From contig JAKOVB010000089.1 in assembly GCA_029782295.1 (NCBI GenBank), positions 62,001 to 126,000 on the forward strand: 64,000 nt of DNA, given 5' to 3'. A model generated the notes under the pieces. That model saw only the letters and a list, made by a program, of their open reading frames with translations, had not been told where the DNA came from and did not search any database. Position 1 is the first letter of the stretch. Every line of letters starts with the position of its first letter. The position numbers were made by a program, and so were the translations under genes. This DNA is from Pseudomonadota bacterium. Lineage in GTDB: Bacteria > Pseudomonadota > Gammaproteobacteria > Burkholderiales > Methylophilaceae. This document shows positions 9,381-17,761 of this stretch, one piece after another.

Positions 9381-10597
9381 TAGGTGTCATGCTCGGCGAA
9401 GCCTGGCATGCGATGGGGGCCAATCGCATGCGCACTTTTCTCACCATGCTCGGCATGATGATCGGGGTTGGTGCGGTGATCGCCATGCTGGCGATCGGTC
9501 AGGGGGTCAAGGACTCCGTCAACGACTCGATTGCCTCCATGGGCAGCAACCTGTTCATCGTGGTCTCTGGATCGACCACGTCTGGCGGCATGCGCATGGG
9601 CGGCGGTGCTGCCCCCACCATCACGGTGGGCGATGCGCAGGCGATCGCCGAGTTGCCGTCGGTACGGGCTTCGGCGCCTGTGATCGGCGGAACGGCGCAA
9701 ATCGTGCATGGCTCCAGCAACTGGAGCACTTCGGTGTCAGGCGTGACGCCGGATTATCTGGAAGTGGCCGCCTGGCAGATATCGAGAGGTGCGTGGATCG
9801 CCGATTCTGACCTGCGTGCGGCCACGCGCGTCGCCGTGATCGGCAAAACCGTCGCCGACAACCTGTTCGGGGATGAAGATCCGATCGGTCAGACCATCCG
9901 TATCAAGCAGAGCCCGTTCGTGGTCATCGGTCTTCTCGAAGCCAAGGGGCAAGCCCTGGATGGCCGGGACCAGGATGACATCATCCTGGTCCCGTTGCGC
10001 ACGGCGCAGCGTCAGCTTTTTGCGCAGCAGTTCCAGAATGCAGTGCGCAACATCATGGTGCAGGCGGTATCTGCCTCCGCCATGCCACAGGCGGAAAAGG
10101 AAATGAACGAGCTGCTGCGCCAGCGTCATCGCCTGCGCGAAGGGGCGGATGACGACTTTACCGTTCGCAACATGACGGCTATGGCCAAAATGGCGGCGCA
10201 GACGGCACAACTGATGTCGATGCTGCTGGGTGCCATCGCATCCATCTCGCTGATCGTCGGCGGCGTGGGCATCATGAACATCATGCTGGTATCGGTGACC
10301 GAAAGAACGCGCGAAATCGGTATCCGCATGGCCATCGGTGCACGCCGGCGGGATATTCTGGCCCAGTTTCTTCTCGAGGCCGTCAGCATCTCGGTGGCGG
10401 GGTGCATCATCGGTGTCCTGTTGGGCATAGGCGCCGCTTTGCTGGTCGGCCAATTAATGCAAACCCAGGTAGTCATTACCCTGAGTTCCATCCTGCTGGG
10501 TTTTGCCGTAGCAACGGCTGTGGGCGTTTTCTTCGGCTTTTATCCGGCGCACCAGGCTTCAAAACTAAGACCCATTGAAGCGCTAAGATACCAATAA
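9377..10597 (+). CDS. ABC transporter permease, MacB type
   Basis: 406 residues. One N-terminal membrane helix follows MRTFLTMLGMMIGVGAV. A large periplasmic MacB-PCD domain comes next (about 50-270), then three C-terminal helices, the FtsX fold, beginning near LMSMLLGAIASISLIVGGVGIMN. The motif TERTREIGIRMAIGARRRDI is the conserved cytoplasmic coupling segment. It completes the tripartite pump with the preceding three genes and overlaps the ATPase gene by four bases. It is the last gene of the operon; a hairpin follows. Confidence 0.94.
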   Translation: MIGVMLGEAWHAMGANRMRTFLTMLGMMIGVGAVIAMLAIGQGVKDSVNDSIASMGSNLFIVVSGSTTSGGMRMGGGAAPTITVGDAQAIAELPSVRASAPVIGGTAQIVHGSSNWSTSVSGVTPDYLEVAAWQISRGAWIADSDLRAATRVAVIGKTVADNLFGDEDPIGQTIRIKQSPFVVIGLLEAKGQALDGRDQDDIILVPLRTAQRQLFAQQFQNAVRNIMVQAVSASAMPQAEKEMNELLRQRHRLREGADDDFTVRNMTAMAKMAAQTAQLMSMLLGAIASISLIVGGVGIMNIMLVSVTERTREIGIRMAIGARRRDILAQFLLEAVSISVAGCIIGVLLGIGAALLVGQLMQTQVVITLSSILLGFAVATAVGVFFGFYPAHQASKLRPIEALRYQ

Positions 10598-10611
10598 ATC
10601 ATATTGATAGA

Positions 10612-10635
10612 GCATAAACATAATGTAGTTTATGC
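10612..10635. terminator. Convergent hairpin between efflux operon and selU
   Basis: GCATAAAC at 10612-10619 pairs perfectly with GTTTATGC at 10628-10635 across an 8-base loop. It overlaps the selU stop codon. On the plus strand a T-rich stretch follows (TTTCGTTTTGTTTTT). It probably ends transcription from the efflux operon and possibly from selU. Confidence 0.45.
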
Positions 10636-11709
10636 GGTCATTTCGTTTTGTTTTTGAATTTCCCTTGCGGACAATACGAGATTTTCCGCAATGTCACGCA
10701 GTGATTCCGGGCTGACATCCGTCAAAGTGATTTGCCTGGCCTGAGGCAGATACCGGTAATTAAAATGCAAGGAGCGTTTATAGGCGGGATCGTAATGATT
10801 CGTTAGCAAATCACTGACCAGTTCCTCAAATCGCTTCGAGATCGCCATCTGCGCCCATCGTTCGATATGGGCTTTGCTGTAAAGTGGTTTCAGTATTTGC
10901 AATTGCGTGATCAGGCTTTCCGGATGCTCGCAGTAGAACGGATAGTCCTCGATCAGGAATCTCACGCGCTCCTGGAGCGGAGCTTCGAGCATCAGGCATT
11001 GGCTCTGGTGCATCTGCATGCTTAGTGATTCCGGTAGTTTGACCGCGCCGATCTTGTTGCTTTCGACCTCGACGTAAACTGGCTTGGCCGGGTCAAGCAC
11101 CTCAAGTGCTGCCAGCAATTGCGAATCAAACCATTTCTGGCTGGGCTGGATCTGCCCCGGTAGCAACCCGAGCACCGACCCGCGATGATTTGCCAGGTGT
11201 TCGAGATCCAGTATCTGCTGCCCCGTTTCGGCAATTGCCGAAAGTAACCGGCTTTTGCCACAACCCGTGGGACCGCAGATGACCACGAATGTGTATTTTC
11301 CAGGCAGTTCTTCGAGTTTGCGGAGCACTTCGTGTCGATAGGCTTTGTAACCGCCCTCGAGCTGATGCGATGCCCAGCCGACCTGTGTGAAGACGATGTT
11401 TGCAGAAGCGCTGCGCATGCCGCCGCGCCAGCAGTAAATGAGTGGCTTCCAGGATTTTGGCCGGTCGACGAAACGTTCCTGCAGCATGCGTGATACGTTA
11501 TTCGATATCAGGGCGGCACCGAGTTTCCGGGCTTCGAACGGCGAGACCTGGGTATGCAGGGTGCCTACCCTGACACGTTCTTCATCGCTCAGCACAGGGC
11601 AGTTGATGGCGCCAGGAATGTGATCCTCGGCAAACTCAGCGGGCGTGCGCACGTCGATAATCTCGTCAAAATCGTGTAGCTGTGCTACGTTTGCGCACCT
11701 TAGGTACAT
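10630..11709 (-). CDS. selU: tRNA 2-selenouridine synthase SelU (MnmH)
   Basis: 359 residues from MYLRCANVAQLHDF. The enzyme converts 2-thiouridine at wobble U34 of tRNA-Lys, -Glu and -Gln to 2-selenouridine through a geranylated intermediate, using selenophosphate. An N-terminal rhodanese domain has IIDVRTPAEFAEDHIPGAIN and the catalytic-loop Cys in CWRGGMRSASA. A P-loop domain follows, with GPTGCGKSRLL. The reading frame stays open for 238 codons upstream, antisense to selD, but homology begins at this methionine. The start lies only 12 bases from the divergent selD start. SelD, the selenophosphate donor, is therefore a direct partner gene. Confidence 0.94.
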   Translation of the reverse strand: MYLRCANVAQLHDFDEIIDVRTPAEFAEDHIPGAINCPVLSDEERVRVGTLHTQVSPFEARKLGAALISNNVSRMLQERFVDRPKSWKPLIYCWRGGMRSASANIVFTQVGWASHQLEGGYKAYRHEVLRKLEELPGKYTFVVICGPTGCGKSRLLSAIAETGQQILDLEHLANHRGSVLGLLPGQIQPSQKWFDSQLLAALEVLDPAKPVYVEVESNKIGAVKLPESLSMQMHQSQCLMLEAPLQERVRFLIEDYPFYCEHPESLITQLQILKPLYSKAHIERWAQMAISKRFEELVSDLLTNHYDPAYKRSLHFNYRYLPQARQITLTDVSPESLRDIAENLVLSAREIQKQNEMTA

Positions 11710-11721
11710 GGATGGTTTCCA

Positions 11722-12762
11722 ATGTCTGAATTCAAGCTTACCCAATTGTCTCACGGTGGTGGATGTGGCTGCAAAATTGCGCCTTCCGTCTTGCAAGCAA
11801 TTCTTGGGGACATCAAGGAAAAACTGCCGTTCCCGGATCTTCTGGTCGGCACGGAGACCAGTGACGATGCTGCCGTTTACAAGCTGAACAAAAGCCAGGC
11901 GGTGGTCGCCACCACGGATTTCTTCATGCCCATCGTCGATGACCCCTTCGATTTCGGTCGCATCGCGGCGACCAACGCGCTCTCCGATATCTACGCCATG
12001 GGGGGAACCCCGATCATGGCGTTGGCGATCGTGGGTATGCCGATCAATGTCCTGCCGGTCGAGGCGATCCGTGGCATCCTGGATGGGGGCGCCAGCGTAT
12101 GCAAGGCTGCTGGCATTCCTCTGGCTGGCGGCCATTCCATCGATTCTCCCGAGCCGATCTACGGGCTGGTCGGGATCGGTGTCGTACATCCGGACCAACT
12201 CAAGAAAAATAGCGATGCCAAAGACGGTGATGTATTGATTCTCGGTAAGGGTCTGGGCGTTGGCGTCCTGGCGCAGGCCCTGAAAAAGGGCGTCCTGAGT
12301 GAAGACGGTTATCGCCAGTTGATCGATACCACAACCCGTCTGAATACGGTCGGCAGCGTGCTGGGCGGCATGACGGCGGTCCATGCGCTGACCGATGTCA
12401 CGGGTTTCGGCTTGGCCGGACACCTGCTGGAAATGTGCCGTGGTGCAAACCTGACTGCGGAATTGTTGTTCGACGATATTCCCTTGCTATCCCACGCCCT
12501 TCCTCTGGCGCGCGAAGGTTATGGTCCCGGCGCCATCGATCGCAACCTGGCCAGTTACGGCCAGGATCTGGATCTCGGTGCCGACATGGAGCCTTGGCAG
12601 CGTCGGTTGCTGGCGGATGCACAGACCAGCGGCGGTCTGCTGGCAGCGGTCGCGCCGGAAGCCGCGGACGAAGTGCTTGCCGCCTTCCAGCAGGCGGGCT
12701 TCACACAGGCGGCCATCATTGGGCACCTGCGTACCGGTTCGCCGACTGTCGTGGTGCGCTAG
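11722..12762 (+). CDS. selD: Selenide, water dikinase SelD (selenophosphate synthase)
   Basis: 346 residues. The enzyme makes selenophosphate from selenide and ATP. The N-terminal Gly-rich active loop reads HGGGCGCK (about 11-18). The catalytic position is an ordinary Cys encoded by TGT, not selenocysteine. AIR-synthase-like N- and C-domains follow, with TTDFFMPIVDDPFDFGRIAA and ALTDVTGFGLAGHL as family marks. It is head-to-head with selU and just upstream of mutL. No selA, selB or selC is visible nearby, so in this window selenophosphate appears destined for tRNA selenation. Confidence 0.96.
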   Translation: MSEFKLTQLSHGGGCGCKIAPSVLQAILGDIKEKLPFPDLLVGTETSDDAAVYKLNKSQAVVATTDFFMPIVDDPFDFGRIAATNALSDIYAMGGTPIMALAIVGMPINVLPVEAIRGILDGGASVCKAAGIPLAGGHSIDSPEPIYGLVGIGVVHPDQLKKNSDAKDGDVLILGKGLGVGVLAQALKKGVLSEDGYRQLIDTTTRLNTVGSVLGGMTAVHALTDVTGFGLAGHLLEMCRGANLTAELLFDDIPLLSHALPLAREGYGPGAIDRNLASYGQDLDLGADMEPWQRRLLADAQTSGGLLAAVAPEAADEVLAAFQQAGFTQAAIIGHLRTGSPTVVVR

Positions 12763-12779
12763 CAGGTAAAATAGCAGTC

Positions 12780-14537
12780 ATGTCTTCCATCCATCTCCTG
12801 CCGGATCACCTCATCAGCCAGATCGCGGCAGGGGAGGTGGTCGAGCGCCCCGCCTCCGCATTGAAAGAATTGCTGGAAAACAGCCTGGACGCCGGTGCGG
12901 ACGATGTTTCGGTCATGCTGTTGCAGGGCGGCGTCAAGCAATTGCGCGTCACGGACAATGGCGGCGGCATTGCGCCTGATGAACTGACCTTGGCGTTGAC
13001 ACGCCATGCGACCAGCAAGATCGCCAGCCTCGAAGATCTCGAACGCGTAGCCAGCCTGGGGTTCCGCGGCGAAGCCCTGGCCAGTATTGCCTCGGTCTCG
13101 CGCACTAGCATTACCAGCCGGATCAAGCGCGAACGCCATGCATGGCGCATCTCGTCGGAAGGCGGCCACCTGACGCCGAACGAACCGGCTGCACTGGATG
13201 TCGGCACGGTGATTGAGGTCAACGACCTCTATTACAACACGCCTGCGCGCCGCAAATTCCTGAAGACCGAAGGGACGGAATACGGCCACTGCGAGGAGGC
13301 GTTCAAACGGATTGCGCTGTCGCGTCCGCAGGCGGGTTTCATGCTGCAACACAATGGCCGTGCGCAGTGGCGTCTGGCTGCCGGTGAACCGCAGAAACGC
13401 TTTGGGGCAGTGCTGGGCGAGGAATTCGCCGAACAGGCCTTCCTGATCGATGAGTCGGCCGCAGGTTTGCGGCTATGGGGGATGGCGGCAAAACCGGCGT
13501 ATTCGAAACTCTCCCGGGACGCACAGTACTTCTACGTCAACGGCCGTTTCATCCGCGACAAGCTGGTTGCGCACGCTGTGCGCCAGGCCTATCAGGATGT
13601 GTTGCACCATGAGCGCCATCCGGCCTTTGTGCTGTTTTTTGAACTCGATCCTGCTTTGGTCGATGTCAACGTACACCCGACCAAGACCGAAGTGCGTTTC
13701 CGCGACGGCCAGGCGGTGCATCGCTTCATTTTCCATGCCTTGCACAAGGCCTTGGCCGGGCCTGCCGGCTCGCAGGTAGCAGCTCCCGAACCGGTGGCCC
13801 AAGCCATGCCGTTTCAGCCGACCTATCCGACTTATCAGCCGCAGATTCCCTTGCGTGCCGGTGAGGGCCTGGATTTTTATCGGATGATGTTCGGCGAGCG
13901 GCCTGTGTCTTCCGCGATGATCACGGAGGAAATGCCTCCGCAACCGGTGCAGGACTACCCGCTCGGCTTCGCGCTGGGGCAGTTGCATGGCGTTTACGTG
14001 TTGTCCCAGAACGCACAGGGGCTGGTGGTGGTCGACATGCACGCCGCACATGAACGCATCATGTACGAGCGTTTGAAGCATGCTCTGGAAAGCCAGAATA
14101 TCGCGACTCAACCGTTGCTGTTACCGGTCAGTTTTCATGCTGATCGGCTTGAAGTGGCAACGGCTGAAGAGCAGGTCGGCGTGCTGCACAATCTCGGATT
14201 CGAGATTGCCGTTCTGTCGCCGACCACACTCGCGGTGCGTGCCGTCCCCTCGATGCTGAAAGACGCTGATGTCGTAGCCCTGGCCCGTGCCGTGCTGTCG
14301 GATATCCGGGAATTCGGCGGCAGCAGGGCATTGACCGAGCGCCGCAATGAAATGCTCGCGACCATGGCCTGCCATGCGGCCGTGCGCGCCAATCGCACCC
14401 TGACTATCACCGAGATGAATGCGCTGCTGCGTGACATGGAATCCACCGAGCGCTCCGATCAGTGCAACCACGGACGCCCGACCTGGTTTCAGGTCACCAT
14501 GGCAGAGCTGGACAAGATGTTCATGCGCGGAAAATGA
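12780..14537 (+). CDS. mutL: DNA mismatch repair protein MutL
   Basis: 585 residues starting at [15 protein letters not shown]. The frame is open further upstream but overlaps selD. The GHKL ATPase marks are present: [25 protein letters not shown] as motif I, DNGGGI, and [10 protein letters not shown]. The C-terminal dimerisation domain contains the ACHAAVRA stretch. MutL couples MutS mismatch recognition to strand removal. A DQHA(X)2E(X)4E-type endonuclease motif is expected in MutL from organisms lacking MutH. The related region here reads [17 protein letters not shown], which keeps the same skeleton with M in place of Q. The stop overlaps the miaA start (ATGA), a common mutL-miaA arrangement. 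Confidence 0.97.
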   Translation: MSSIHLLPDHLISQIAAGEVVERPASALKELLENSLDAGADDVSVMLLQGGVKQLRVTDNGGGIAPDELTLALTRHATSKIASLEDLERVASLGFRGEALASIASVSRTSITSRIKRERHAWRISSEGGHLTPNEPAALDVGTVIEVNDLYYNTPARRKFLKTEGTEYGHCEEAFKRIALSRPQAGFMLQHNGRAQWRLAAGEPQKRFGAVLGEEFAEQAFLIDESAAGLRLWGMAAKPAYSKLSRDAQYFYVNGRFIRDKLVAHAVRQAYQDVLHHERHPAFVLFFELDPALVDVNVHPTKTEVRFRDGQAVHRFIFHALHKALAGPAGSQVAAPEPVAQAMPFQPTYPTYQPQIPLRAGEGLDFYRMMFGERPVSSAMITEEMPPQPVQDYPLGFALGQLHGVYVLSQNAQGLVVVDMHAAHERIMYERLKHALESQNIATQPLLLPVSFHADRLEVATAEEQVGVLHNLGFEIAVLSPTTLAVRAVPSMLKDADVVALARAVLSDIREFGGSRALTERRNEMLATMACHAAVRANRTLTITEMNALLRDMESTERSDQCNHGRPTWFQVTMAELDKMFMRGK

Positions 14538-15490
14538 GCCTGCCACCCGCCATTTTCCTGATGGGCCCGACTGCAAGCGGCAAGACAAGCCTGGCTGTCG
14601 AGCTGGCGCAGCACTTGCCGGTCGAACTGATCAGCGTTGACTCCGCCCTGGTCTACAAAGGCATGGACATCGGCACGGCCAAGCCGGAACCCGAGTTGCT
14701 GGACAGGGCTCCCCACCATCTCATCGACCTGATCGATCCGACCCGGAGCTATTCGGCCGCACAGTTTCGCGAAGATGCGTTACGCCTGATGGGGGAAATC
14801 ACCAGTCGCGGCAGGGTGCCTCTTCTCGTCGGGGGAACCATGTTGTATTTCAATGCATTGCAGCATGGTCTTAATCATCTGCCTGAAGCAGATGCGGAGG
14901 TGCGTGCACAAATCGACCGCCGGGCAGCCGAGCTGGGATGGCCGGCTTTGCATGCCGAACTGGCGCTTGTCGACCCGGTGGCTGCGGCACGCCTGCAACC
15001 CAATGATGCGCAGCGTATCGAACGCGCACTGGAAATCTGGCAACTGACGGGAAAATCCATGACGTCGCTGCTGGAGGCGGAAACGCGTGACTCCCTGCCT
15101 TACCGGCTACTCAAGATTGCCCTGTTACCTTCGGATAGAAGCGTTCTGCATCAACGTATTGCGGATCGTTTTGAATCCATGATGAAAGGTGGTTTACTGG
15201 AAGAACTGAGCCGATTGCGCAAGGAATATCCGCAGCTCCACGCCGGATTGCCGTCCATGCGTTGCGTCGGTTATCGTCAAGCCTGGCAATACCTGGATGG
15301 CGAATTCGACCTGACAACGCTCAGGGAAAAGGGGGTTGCCGCCACACGGCAACTGGCCAAGCGCCAGATGACGTGGCTACGCGGAATGGATGATGTAGTG
15401 ACCCTGGATTGTCTGGACGAAAACCTGCCTGATCAGGTCGCGCGCATTTGGGCCGCATGGTCAGGCGCCGGCGCACTCATTCCGTCTTGA
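14534..15490 (+). CDS. miaA: tRNA dimethylallyltransferase MiaA
   Basis: 318 residues from [18 protein letters not shown], overlapping the mutL stop by four bases. It transfers a dimethylallyl group to N6 of A37 in tRNAs reading UNN codons. The P-loop is [10 protein letters not shown] (about 10-19). The substrate motifs are [18 protein letters not shown], the [14 protein letters not shown] catalytic segment, and the C-terminal [10 protein letters not shown] and [14 protein letters not shown]. The length is normal. It is the last gene of the mutL-miaA unit and converges on the methyltransferase gene, with which it overlaps by about 14 bases at the 3' ends. Confidence 0.97.
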   Translation: MSLPPAIFLMGPTASGKTSLAVELAQHLPVELISVDSALVYKGMDIGTAKPEPELLDRAPHHLIDLIDPTRSYSAAQFREDALRLMGEITSRGRVPLLVGGTMLYFNALQHGLNHLPEADAEVRAQIDRRAAELGWPALHAELALVDPVAAARLQPNDAQRIERALEIWQLTGKSMTSLLEAETRDSLPYRLLKIALLPSDRSVLHQRIADRFESMMKGGLLEELSRLRKEYPQLHAGLPSMRCVGYRQAWQYLDGEFDLTTLREKGVAATRQLAKRQMTWLRGMDDVVTLDCLDENLPDQVARIWAAWSGAGALIPS

Positions 15491-16445
15491 GTTGACCTTC
15501 ACCGGGAGGTTTTGCGACGTAGCGTAGCGTTCCGCCATCCACCCATGGGGAAAGCAGCCATTCCAGCAACATCAGCAGAATCATCCCGGGAATCAGTACC
15601 GTCAGGCTGACCAGAAGCCAGAGCAAGCGGTACGGATGTCTGGCGATTTCCTTGAAGGAGGTTTCCTTCGTCAGCACGTTGTTCAGCAGGTTGGGCTGCC
15701 CGGAAACAAGATTCAAGCCTCCCTGCAACAGGCCGAACGCATCATATTGCCAGTCATGGTGACGTTGCTCGACGACGGTGTACCCATGCGCCGCCAGCAG
15801 GCGGTTTAGGGTGATGGGCGTGAAATGATAGAGATGGCGCGGAGCATCGTAATGGAACCAGTGCGGTCCCAGCAACCTGAAATGCCAGCTGCCTGCGTTC
15901 GGAACCTCGATGACCAATATGCCGCCGGGTTTGAAATGGGGTTTCAGCAATTCCAGCGTTCGGCCAGGGTCCGGAAGATGTTCCAGCACGTGAAACAGGC
16001 TAATCACATCGTATCCAGCGGCATCCAGAGGAGCCTTGTCCAGGCTGACGGTGTATACCTGCACGCCCATACGGCGAGCCGTGGCGGCTGAATTTTCCGA
16101 AAGTTCCAGTCCACAAGTCTTCCAGCCAGCAGCTTGCAGATAGTTAAGCAGCATGCCTTTGCCGCATCCGATGTCGAGAATGCTGGCTGTGCCAGTCCGC
16201 TTCAATCTTAGGATATTTTTGGCCCGGCGGTGTCCATCCCTGATTTCATAACGTGCAGGATCCATTTGCTGATGCCGGACAGGGTAGAGGTGCTGTAACT
16301 CGGTAGCATCCGGCTGGGGATCAACAAACATCAGCCCGCAGTCCCCGCATTTGACAGTCGTAAACACTCTTCCAGTCAGGTAATCCTGACTGGTACAAAC
16401 CGGAGTGTGCCGATCCCCGCCGCACAGAATGCAGGCGCGTAGCAT
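15477..16445 (-). CDS. Class I SAM-dependent methyltransferase with N-terminal zinc ribbon and C-terminal membrane helix
   Basis: 322 residues if the start is [11 protein letters not shown] at 16445, placed one base after the upstream stop (TGA-G-ATG). A start at 16463 would add six residues (MKNHTE). The N-terminal cysteine set (CILCGG, then CGDCGLMF) is a zinc ribbon. The methyltransferase motif I is [15 protein letters not shown] and motif IV is [15 protein letters not shown] hydrophobic stretch near the C-terminus ([22 protein letters not shown]) suggests membrane attachment. Proteins of this type often modify sugars or lipid-linked intermediates. Here the only partner is the unknown gene just upstream, with which it appears translationally coupled. 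Confidence 0.82.
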   Translation of the reverse strand: MLRACILCGGDRHTPVCTSQDYLTGRVFTTVKCGDCGLMFVDPQPDATELQHLYPVRHQQMDPARYEIRDGHRRAKNILRLKRTGTASILDIGCGKGMLLNYLQAAGWKTCGLELSENSAATARRMGVQVYTVSLDKAPLDAAGYDVISLFHVLEHLPDPGRTLELLKPHFKPGGILVIEVPNAGSWHFRLLGPHWFHYDAPRHLYHFTPITLNRLLAAHGYTVVEQRHHDWQYDAFGLLQGGLNLVSGQPNLLNNVLTKETSFKEIARHPYRLLWLLVSLTVLIPGMILLMLLEWLLSPWVDGGTLRYVAKPPGEGQLKTE

Positions 16446-16446
16446 C

Positions 16447-17415
16447 TCAGTATGATTTTTCATTCCCTTGATCGGAGACCCGATATTCCTGATTGGTGGC
16501 GTTCTGTATGATGCGGGCCATGACGGAGGACTGTTGTGATGCATCAAGTCCGTCCAGAGCGGTTCGCAATGGATGATGATGCTGATCCTTCATGGGGATC
16601 AGCGTTTCGGGGGAGTGCAGGACACGTGCTTTTTTCAGTGCCTCGGCTTCTTCCGGGTGCACTTCAGGGATCCCTTCCGGACCTGGTTTCAGGTTAATGC
16701 TGTGCTCCAGATACTTTGCGCTTCTCGGTGTATACCCTGGAATGACAGAGGCCATGGACGGGTTCTCGATTCCGTCGACAATAAGGTGCATGTCGTTTCC
16801 CATTTGCTTGAGGACTCTCGCCTCATCGAGCAGCTCAGAGGTCATTTGCGAATCCATGCCGGGGGTGCGCGCTGCGATTTCCTGTCTGTAGGCCTTTTCG
16901 TAATAGGCATAACTGGCAAGTTCATGCAGAAGGAGCTGTTCAGGAGAGGCGATGCCATATCGATCGAATGTTGCGGGGGCATAGGTGACCGGGACCTGTA
17001 ATGCACCATTCTTATCCGTCAGGCTTCTTTTTTCAAAGTGAGGTTCGGACAGCATGACAGCGCCTTCTGTTGCATAGCGTTGCCATAAGTCAGGATTGAA
17101 CCGGATATTCGGGTTGACGATCATCTGTGCCTGTCCACGAATATGGATCCATTTCGATGCCATGGTTTCATTTTCATCCCCCGGACGGATATCGATCTGC
17201 ATTCCGCTCAATTCTTTGAGCTGCTCTCGCAACGCTATGGCCTGAGGCTTTCTTGCCGCTTCCGAGATATTGGAGAGTATCTGTGTCAGGCGTTCATCGT
17301 AGGACGGTTGTGATTCTCCTGGCTGAACCCCGTGGATGATGCCGGGTGCGGTTCCCAGATGCGCGTCCCAGTTTGGCCACGCAATGGGCTTCATCGGATG
17401 TACGGTGGGTTCCAT
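16447..17415 (-). CDS. Hypothetical protein, 322 residues, not recognised
   Basis: The start at 17415 is supported by a strong ribosome site, AAGGAG, eight bases before ATG. The protein is soluble, has no signal peptide or membrane segment, and is rich in Pro, Glu and His. Features seen are an early Pro/Trp-rich stretch (KPIAWPNWDAH), a central segment with LLLHELASYAYYEKAYR (about 179-195), and a late EVHPEEAEALKKAR segment. HELAS resembles the first half of a zinc-peptidase HExxH motif but lacks the second His. The overall look, with a toxin- or effector-like single-domain build and no homologue that I recognise, leaves function open. It is followed at one base by the methyltransferase gene, which may act with it. 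Confidence 0.75.
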   Translation of the reverse strand: MEPTVHPMKPIAWPNWDAHLGTAPGIIHGVQPGESQPSYDERLTQILSNISEAARKPQAIALREQLKELSGMQIDIRPGDENETMASKWIHIRGQAQMIVNPNIRFNPDLWQRYATEGAVMLSEPHFEKRSLTDKNGALQVPVTYAPATFDRYGIASPEQLLLHELASYAYYEKAYRQEIAARTPGMDSQMTSELLDEARVLKQMGNDMHLIVDGIENPSMASVIPGYTPRSAKYLEHSINLKPGPEGIPEVHPEEAEALKKARVLHSPETLIPMKDQHHHPLRTALDGLDASQQSSVMARIIQNATNQEYRVSDQGNEKSY

Positions 17416-17472
17416 GATTAGGCTCCTTCTAGAAAGTCAGCCTGAATACAGGCGTGAATGCCAGAATATAAT

Positions 17473-17488
17473 AAATGACTATTCATTT
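17473..17488. promoter_or_regulatory. Perfect inverted repeat, candidate operator upstream of the 322-residue gene
   Basis: AAATGA, CTAT, TCATTT at 17473-17488 form a perfect 6-bp palindrome with a 4-base spacer. It sits in an AT-rich gap about 60 bases before the leftward start at 17415 and close to a TATATT hexamer on the minus strand. It could be a repressor site. Evidence is symmetry and position only. Confidence 0.35.
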
Positions 17489-17545
17489 TAATAAAACAGT
17501 CATTGGATTCCGAACATCGCATGAAGATGCAGGAATACTGAGAAC

Positions 17546-17761
17546 CTATTTCTTGCTTGAATTAGCGGACCGCCATTGCAGGATCATGGACCAGATCCAG
17601 AGGATGCTTTTGAAGGTGTTGACTACGGGGACCAGACTCCAAACCATGCTGCCCATGATCTGGCGGCACAGCATGGATTTGAAGCATACCGTTTTGTAGA
17701 TCGTTGACAGGGAGCATATCCCCAGCGAAACAAAATAAAGAACGATCAGTTCAACGTACAT
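17546..17761 (-). CDS. Small membrane protein coupled to dapC
   Basis: 71 residues from MYVELIVLYFVSLG. The ATG at 17761-17759 shares one base with the dapC stop codon (TGATG), which is the main argument that it is translated. Residues about 3-20 form a hydrophobic helix. A second hydrophobic stretch, about 40-62 (MVWSLVPVVNTFKSILWIW), is followed by a basic tail. No family is recognised. Codon and base use are more AT-rich than dapC. It could be a chance open frame, although the hydrophobic pattern and the coupling argue against that. Confidence 0.45.
   Translation of the reverse strand: MYVELIVLYFVSLGICSLSTIYKTVCFKSMLCRQIMGSMVWSLVPVVNTFKSILWIWSMILQWRSANSSKK

Noticed and set aside
11710-12423. 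238-codon upstream extension of selU, antisense to selD
   Set aside because: SelU homology begins at MYLRCANV, and the extension has no domain character.
16830-16880. HELAS motif as a zinc metallopeptidase site in the 322-residue protein
   Set aside because: The second His of HExxH is missing, and no downstream Glu/His ligand motif is convincing.
17475-17699. 74-codon open frame on the plus strand
   Set aside because: It lies antisense to the small membrane protein coupled to dapC, has no ribosome site, and has poor composition.
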